A DNA stretch of 64,000 nucleotides from Blastomyces gilchristii SLH14081 (taxonomy: Eukaryota > Ascomycota > Eurotiomycetes > Onygenales > Ajellomycetaceae), in NCBI RefSeq assembly GCF_000003855.2, contig NW_003101679.1, positions 1,796,016 to 1,860,015 on the forward strand. Reading direction: 5' to 3'. Shown here in pieces: positions 58,448 to 64,000 of the stretch. The position numbers and the translations under genes are program-made. Numbering within the stretch: position 1 is the stretch's first letter; each line of letters starts with the position of its first letter. Below the pieces are notes generated by a model. The model was not told the origin of the DNA, made no database searches, and saw nothing but the letters and a program-made list of their open reading frames with translations.

Positions 58448-59104
58448 CAGCAAAAAATACTCTGATTACAAACAAAAATATAAATAAATGAATAATCAAG
58501 ATTTGATTTTTCTCATATTTTTTTTAGTATTAATTAAGAGTGAAAAGTAACACTCTTTAAATTAAATAAAATAAAAAGTAGCTCTATTTTATTTATTCTT
58601 TTTAAATAGTTAAAAACTTCATTTAAAAAAGAATAAACTAACTATTAAATCTATTTAATATATTTTATAAAATAAGTAAATATTACTATTTTAATTAAAT
58701 TTTAATAATAATAATTTTTTCTTTAAATGAAGTTTTAACAGTAGTTACAGTCAGTACTTATAAAAAATAAATTAAATAAAAAATATTAATTAATTTATTT
58801 ATTAATTAATTAAAATAAATATATTTTCTGAATAAGTATATTATAAATTAAATTAACTGTATATAAAAGAAATATTACACTGTATATTAAATAAACTTTA
58901 AATAGTTTATTCTTATTAATAAAGTTTTATATAAAGCTATTTTTTATTTTACTTAATTAAAAAGTTTCACTTTTCACTTTAATTAATATTAAAAATACTA
59001 GAAAAATCAAATTTTAATTATTTAATTATTTTTATATTATCTGTATTTTTATTTACAATTATTGAATTAATGTATATTTTACTGAATAAGTGTATTTTTG
59101 ACTG
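58448..59104. mobile_element. AT-rich palindromic DNA-transposon relic (MITE-like), RIP-type
   Basis: 657 bp of very low GC in an otherwise normal-GC region. The two halves are inverted copies: the left arm has TTTGATTTTTCTCATATTTT…GTATTAATTAAGAGTGAAAA, and the right arm read in reverse has TTTGATTTTTCTAGTATTTT…AATATTAATTAAAGTGAAAA. The ends are CAGCAAAAAATAC and, inverted, CAGTCAAAAATAC. No target duplication can be fixed. No coding. Confidence 0.7.
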
Positions 59105-59645
59105 AAATATGTGACTGTCACTGACTGTGTACAGAGAATTTAAGATGTAACTTTGTTACTATAAAGTATTTTCATCCCCTCTTTTAATCAGAGTTTTAAG
59201 AGAGATTAATGTCTCTGGCACCTGAATAACCAGCTACAGCTTAACTAAAGCTAGTGTAAAATTCCAGGGGCTTGAGAATGAAATGGTAACAATAGTATTA
59301 TAGCTTAAATTCTTAGCACTAATCAAAACTTTAATCCTCCCTACATGTACTCTGTACTGTACATACATGTACTGCACCATGCAATGCACCAGAACAGGCC
59401 CTTCTGCGTATAACCGGGCAACTACTGCGTAGATGATTTGTAACTGGTTACCATGGTTAGCGAATGAGATTTTCATTTTCTATATCTTCTAGGCAGAACT
59501 CAAGTTGAACCCATTGGCTCAAAGTGATGTCATACTTATCCCTCCCGACTCCCAGGCCGCTCACCACCAAAGATAGCGAGGTTCTCTACCTAATAGAATA
59601 TGGGACACGTGACTGCAGTCCGGAGCAACATTTTTCTCGGGTTTT
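59105..59645. other. Intergenic, 3' flank of the Nop9 gene
   Basis: Contains overlapping TACATGTA/GTACTGTACAT palindromes at about 59342-59373, similar to 8358-8389. No gene recognised. Confidence 0.45.
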
Positions 59646-61694
59646 TTAGAACGTTGCAGATATCTTTTTCGGTGTGCTGGTGTTTGACTTTTCAGCAAAT
59701 CGAGCTCTCGCTAAATCAAGGTTTGATTTCGGAGGCTGTCGGTTCTCGGAGTTACTCGGATTTACGCTCTCTAGGCCTTTAGCTACTGCAATCCAGTGGC
59801 CTCTCCTCCTTTTGTATAAATCCATTGACCAATTCTTCCATACAGCTCGTCCGACAAATGAGTCACGAAGGGGTCGTTCGTTTGCCAAGAGCTCTTCGGC
59901 GAATCGCTGTTTGATAAAAATTAAATTCTCCGTCGCCGACCAGACAGCATCGACAACATGCGATCCGCTCGAATCCAGAGCGAGTTCAGCCATCTTTCCT
60001 GAAAATCTCGAGGTTATTTGACGGCGGAACTGAATAGTAGAAGTTGGGAGCGTTAATGCGTCCTGAAGGACGTGGGATGCAACTGGGTCCTTAGCAATTG
60101 CTATTAAAGTCTCCAGCGTAACTGCGAGAAGACTTGATTGTATTAGTTCGCTGAGGGGCCCGGGAGCCTTAAGCATGGTCTGGGCAAGAAGAGAACCATG
60201 TAACTGTTCTGGAGTCGAGTTTTTAGAGGACCGCTTTGTATCGTCGTTTTCTTCGTTGAGGTGATGGAGTTTTAGGACGTTATTAATCCTTGCGATAGGG
60301 TCTGTGCCAAAGGCCAACAAAAGAGAATCTGCTAGCGGCCTTAGGTCTACACCACGGATGACCCCTCGCTCAATCAACGTTTTAATAACGGTAAACCTTG
60401 AGCGTTTCACCAAGGACAGAACTTCCGGCAAAATCAAGTCCATGGAGCTCTTCAGATCTTCTTTGCTCAGTCTTTCCAAAATCCGAGCTACTACATGTCC
60501 TGCGATTTCGTTCCTTGATAGCGATCCAATGCGTTCCAGCACAAGGGCCTTGTAGAATGTCTTGAAAAACTTTCCCGGAGCTAATTGTACCATTGTTTCC
60601 AATAACCGCGAACCAACGGGGTCATAAAAGAGGCCCTTTATGAATGCCGCACTCTCACTGCCCTCTTCCAGGTTCTCATCCGGGACAAGTCTTCGAAAAA
60701 CCGAGTCTGGATCCCTAGCTTTTGATTTCCCCAAATGGGTGAGCTCGACTGAGAGGAGGACCTGTAGAACGGGATTTCCAACAGGATGGGTCGCCAGTGC
60801 TCGTAGATAGGTATTATCAAGTCCAGTAACCAAATCATTCATCATTTTCTCCAAGGCAGCGTTGAATGAGGGCGGAACAGCTCGCCTATCTGACGCCGAC
60901 TTATCGCGTTGTGTCACTTTGGGTTTATCCAAGTTCTCCTTTTTGCGACTCGCGATGACGGTTGCTTTAGACGGGTTGTCTAGTTGCTCGCCAGCTAGTA
61001 TCAACAGAAGTACCCTTATTGTATGCGATGCGAACCTTTCGGTTAACAAATAGCCCCAGTTTCCCTCCAGCTCAGAAAGTACAGCCAGGAATAAATCCTC
61101 GAGTCGTAAATTCGCGCTTGAATCTTCGCACTCATTGTCGTTCTTCTCGGCAGAATTTTTCTTCATTTCCAGCGTCACATATGGTGCAGCTCGAAGGAAC
61201 AAGCTCTCGCAACAGTGGCTCGCGAATCGATGTTGGACGAGATTGAGGAATTGGCCGACAAATTTGTTAAACAAGGATTTTATCTGACTAACAGTAGAGG
61301 CCGATATTAATTTTTCCATTAACCTCGAACATGACTGGCTGCAGGCAATTTTTAATTCCTTCCCGTCGGCCTCCTCATAAACTCTTTCTATGAAAATGCT
61401 CTTTTCTTCCTCGGTCTCAAACTGGTTAAGTTCGAGGAGCCCACTTGCGTGGGAGAAGTATTCCTGTTCGTCCGGGTCGAGAAGGCCGTAGAATGGCGTG
61501 TCCATGGAGCTCGCCGGCTCCTCCTCAAGTGGAATATAGTCATCTCCAATTTTTGCTTGGCTATGCAAAGGATTAAAGTCATTGTCGCCTTCCGAGGCTT
61601 TCTGTCGTTTTGGCGCTGTGCGGTCTCCTACTTCATCATCGCGCTTTCGTTTGGCCTCCGCTCTCCGGCCTCGTTTTTGCCTTTCTCGAGGCAT
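59646..61694 (-). CDS. nop9: Nop9 Pumilio-repeat pre-rRNA processing factor
   Basis: Single exon, 682 aa from MPRERQKRGRRAEAKRKRDD; an in-frame Met four codons upstream is less likely. The N-terminus is basic and nucleolar-type. Several Pum-like helical repeats follow, with ACSQSCSRLMEKLISAS, VQHRFASHCCESLF, TERFASHTIRVLLLIL, ATHPVGNPVLQVLLSVE, YDPVGSRLLETMVQLAP, KDPVASHVLQDALTL and LDSSGSHVVDAVWSA. After these is SFVGRAVWKNWSMDLYKRRR, a C-terminal signature of Nop9. The C-terminus is …SNTSTPKKISATF. Nop9 binds pre-rRNA near the site that becomes the 18S 3' end and is needed for 40S assembly. The single-exon structure and full length are normal for the family. Confidence 0.93.
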   Translation of the reverse strand: MPRERQKRGRRAEAKRKRDDEVGDRTAPKRQKASEGDNDFNPLHSQAKIGDDYIPLEEEPASSMDTPFYGLLDPDEQEYFSHASGLLELNQFETEEEKSIFIERVYEEADGKELKIACSQSCSRLMEKLISASTVSQIKSLFNKFVGQFLNLVQHRFASHCCESLFLRAAPYVTLEMKKNSAEKNDNECEDSSANLRLEDLFLAVLSELEGNWGYLLTERFASHTIRVLLLILAGEQLDNPSKATVIASRKKENLDKPKVTQRDKSASDRRAVPPSFNAALEKMMNDLVTGLDNTYLRALATHPVGNPVLQVLLSVELTHLGKSKARDPDSVFRRLVPDENLEEGSESAAFIKGLFYDPVGSRLLETMVQLAPGKFFKTFYKALVLERIGSLSRNEIAGHVVARILERLSKEDLKSSMDLILPEVLSLVKRSRFTVIKTLIERGVIRGVDLRPLADSLLLAFGTDPIARINNVLKLHHLNEENDDTKRSSKNSTPEQLHGSLLAQTMLKAPGPLSELIQSSLLAVTLETLIAIAKDPVASHVLQDALTLPTSTIQFRRQITSRFSGKMAELALDSSGSHVVDAVWSATENLIFIKQRFAEELLANERPLRDSFVGRAVWKNWSMDLYKRRRGHWIAVAKGLESVNPSNSENRQPPKSNLDLARARFAEKSNTSTPKKISATF

Positions 61695-62124
61695 GGTAAA
61701 GCCCACGCTCTTGTAGGATTCGAATTAACCAAATACAAAGATAAAAACAAAAAGAACAAGAGTAACTGTGCGGATAAACAGAAAAAAATCCCGCGTACCT
61801 TTCCAGGATTTCACCCACGAGTAATTTTTTCCCTAGTGGTGGTTCGTCCAAGCGCCCCTGAGTAGCTTACGTTATCATAGGAACAAACAATGCAAACATG
61901 AGATCAAATCAAGCGGGAAAAGGGTAAGCTCAAAAGATCAGACCTATGTGATGAAAGGGCTTCAGAATATCAACTCGGAGTAAATACATGTACTATCGCA
62001 AAAACATAGTGATTGAATAGAGTTAAATTAGCTAACCTACCTCTCATATCTCATATCGGGGTCTGTACAGACAATATATTACAGGATAAATTTCGCTTCA
62101 TAGCACAACAGCAATTAAAGTTGA
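61695..62124. other. Intergenic between Nop9 and Fmp25-like genes
   Basis: 430 bp with nothing recognised; both neighbours are on the minus strand, so this is the promoter of the Nop9 gene. Confidence 0.5.
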
Positions 62125-63900
62125 TCAAACACCAGAATACACTGCAGTGACATATCTCCCGCACTCGACTCGCTGCTCCAGGCTCACTGTTCTCCCATCC
62201 AATTGAACAGTGCGGCGAGGCGTAATTTGGAGTCTACTGTCCTCTCGCTGATGTTCGCGGGGAACAACATCGGCAGGAGGGCGGATGTGCGTGGGGGACG
62301 CAATATTATTTCTCTTCCCCGTGCCTAATTGATAGAATTCATTCCCACCCCACCAGAAAACGTCTGAGCCCCAATTGGTGTCTGTTTGGGGGCCGTCCTT
62401 CGAAGCAGAAACATTGGTTAAGTTTCCCAGTACAGCAGCGGCATGGGTTGCTCCGACAGAAATACGGCTTATCCCTATGGGGACAACCTTTTGCGCGGTA
62501 TCGCTGTACTCAAACAAGCCACTAAGAGTCTTTATTTTTGTAGGTTTGTCTTGGGCATGAGTCCACTTCCCAGTCCCAAGGGCACCAAACAACCCTTTCC
62601 CGCAGCTCCAGACATCCGTTGTGACTCGGCCAAGGTCCCTAACGGTGGTCGGAACTTCCATCGGGCTAAGTATCCTTTTGGCGCTGACGGTGAAAAAGCT
62701 GTTTGTGCCTCCGGCAGCAATACTTGATGCTTTAACTTCATAGCCATCGGCGGGGTAGAGATTGCCGAGAGGAAGCATTGTTGGGGTATCAATGGAAGAA
62801 GAGGCGACATTGGTTTGTAGCCCTAGCTGACCCGAAGCATTGTCGCCGAACACGAAGACTTGTCCAGCTTTATCAAGCGCCAGAGAATGGTAATCTCCAG
62901 CTGCGATATTTGTAATCCGGACCCCGCGCAACTCGCTAACTTCATGACACAAGTCATATGGTCCCTTAGGCCGATTGTTCCACGTCAGGCCAGGAATTCC
63001 GAGTTGACCGCGGGAAGGAAAATGTTCCGTGCCGATAGCAGCAGAAAATATACGTCCAGAAGTCGTTAATAAAAGTACATGTTCGAGGCCGCCACTGATC
63101 GCGGTAACCTTTTCGCCCAACCCAAGCTGGGGTTGCAGAGGGCGATAACTCAATTCAGCGCGCGTTCGCCAGAATGGAATCCAGGAGTTTTCGGAAGGTT
63201 TCAACCCATTCTCTTGATCGGATTTTGATACGGGCAGTGAATAAACGTTTCCGCCGGAGGATAGCGCAATGATCCTGTTTGACGAAATACAAAGTGACAC
63301 GAGATTTTTGCCCTTGAGTGTCTTCGTTGGTTTGTAATCTGTTTTCGAATAGCCTTTGCCCCATTGGATCAAATCTCCGTTTTCCGTGATGGCGGCACCA
63401 AAATTCTGATCAAGCTTAACATCACGAAGAACCATACCATCGAAGTATGGTATTCTTCTTGGGGTCTTCACGACGAATTCATTCGAGTCCGGGTTTGCGA
63501 CTAACCCTGTATTCGAACCCCATGCATACAGCCCTGGCCGCTCCCAACTCCTCTTCACCTGGACATGCTGGGGGCTTAGTGACTCCCGGTTTTCCTCCGC
63601 TGATAGATTCTGCCTGGTCTTGGCCTCCTGCACAATGACTTCTGGTTGTAGATACCGCGATTTTTCTCCAAGACTTCCCGGTCTATCCCTGATGTAGTAA
63701 TATCCAAAGGATATAACAGCCGTCAACCCTGCCACGGCAATGTAAGAACGAATACGTGGTGGCACCCGAGGCTCTTTCTGGGACTGCAGAGGCCCGGCGG
63801 TAGAGTAAGGGCGTAATCGTGGGGCAAAAAGAGGCGATCTTTTAGACAGGGCCGAAAAGCGCTGCGAGGCAAGTCGCTTACTCCCTCGAGTAAACGACAT
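62125..63900 (-). CDS. fmp25: Fmp25-like mitochondrial RCC1-repeat protein
   Basis: Single exon. I chose the Met at 63900 (MSFTRGSKRLASQRFSALSK), which begins a typical Arg/Ser-rich mitochondrial presequence; the frame is also open 26 codons further. One membrane segment IRSYIAVAGLTAVISFGYYY lies at about residues 52-71. RCC1 blades follow: GLYAWGSNTGLV, GAAITENGDLIQWGKGY, HVLLLTTSGRIFSA, DYHSLALDKAGQVFVFGDNA, VWSCGKGLFGALGTGKWTH and FWWGGNEFYQLGTGKRN. It totals 591 aa, matching the family. Yeast Fmp25 is an inner-membrane protein needed for assembly of respiratory complex III. The gene is intact. Confidence 0.9.
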   Translation of the reverse strand: MSFTRGSKRLASQRFSALSKRSPLFAPRLRPYSTAGPLQSQKEPRVPPRIRSYIAVAGLTAVISFGYYYIRDRPGSLGEKSRYLQPEVIVQEAKTRQNLSAEENRESLSPQHVQVKRSWERPGLYAWGSNTGLVANPDSNEFVVKTPRRIPYFDGMVLRDVKLDQNFGAAITENGDLIQWGKGYSKTDYKPTKTLKGKNLVSLCISSNRIIALSSGGNVYSLPVSKSDQENGLKPSENSWIPFWRTRAELSYRPLQPQLGLGEKVTAISGGLEHVLLLTTSGRIFSAAIGTEHFPSRGQLGIPGLTWNNRPKGPYDLCHEVSELRGVRITNIAAGDYHSLALDKAGQVFVFGDNASGQLGLQTNVASSSIDTPTMLPLGNLYPADGYEVKASSIAAGGTNSFFTVSAKRILSPMEVPTTVRDLGRVTTDVWSCGKGLFGALGTGKWTHAQDKPTKIKTLSGLFEYSDTAQKVVPIGISRISVGATHAAAVLGNLTNVSASKDGPQTDTNWGSDVFWWGGNEFYQLGTGKRNNIASPTHIRPPADVVPREHQREDSRLQITPRRTVQLDGRTVSLEQRVECGRYVTAVYSGV

Positions 63901-64000
63901 TATGCGTGTTTTCCGGATGCTTCCCCATCCATCGAGTGATGACCGGGGTTTTATGGGCTTTGCGATAACCGGATGCAAATCGTGGAGTCCGGTGTATACA

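Overview
This window looks like a chromosome segment of a filamentous ascomycete, most likely an onygenalean fungus of the Blastomyces/Emmonsia type. The order is my inference. Genes have short GT-AG introns of about 58-95 nt and fungal-specific products. Normal-GC gene blocks alternate abruptly with very AT-rich blocks full of C-to-T/G-to-A decayed retroelements, the signature of repeat-induced point mutation (RIP).

Layout. 1-2508 is the 5' part of a decayed Ty3/gypsy element running off the left edge, followed by AT-rich debris to about 3690. 5046-7788 is a four-exon YIL108W-type metallopeptidase-family gene. 8871-36858 is a nest of transposable elements that can be read as a stratigraphy. 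The outermost layer is a Tc1/mariner-type DNA transposon of about 3.2 kb net, with 182-bp nearly identical inverted repeats and TA flanks. Its transposase is split by a Tad1-like LINE (16-bp target duplication). The LINE is split by gypsy-1 (533-bp LTRs, ACATC duplication). Downstream of the transposase the transposon is split by gypsy-2 (183-bp LTRs, GAAT duplication), which holds two 506-bp hAT-like MITEs (8-bp duplications). The transposon also carries a second, convergent gene of unknown function.

From 37 kb to the right end is gene-rich euchromatin: a Whi5/Nrm1-like G1/S repressor, a glutathione S-transferase-like protein, a Dal5/Tna1-type MFS permease with frameshifts, a rhodopsin-domain membrane protein, a DJ-1/Hsp31-like protein lacking its nucleophile, DNA ligase I and the Dsl1-complex subunit Tip20/RINT1 (divergent pair), a group II PLP decarboxylase with a frameshift, an AT-rich palindromic transposon relic, the pre-rRNA factor Nop9, and the mitochondrial RCC1-like protein Fmp25. 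Most are unlinked housekeeping functions, and I see no biosynthetic cluster.

Most notable points: the nested mobile-element stratigraphy with precise target duplications; RIP boundaries captured inside duplicated sequences; a mariner-type transposon with a second gene; and two apparent pseudoenzymes (a metallopeptidase without HExxH and a DJ-1 protein without Cys). Exon boundaries were derived by hand from splice signals and family conservation. Functions are from motif recognition, with no database search.
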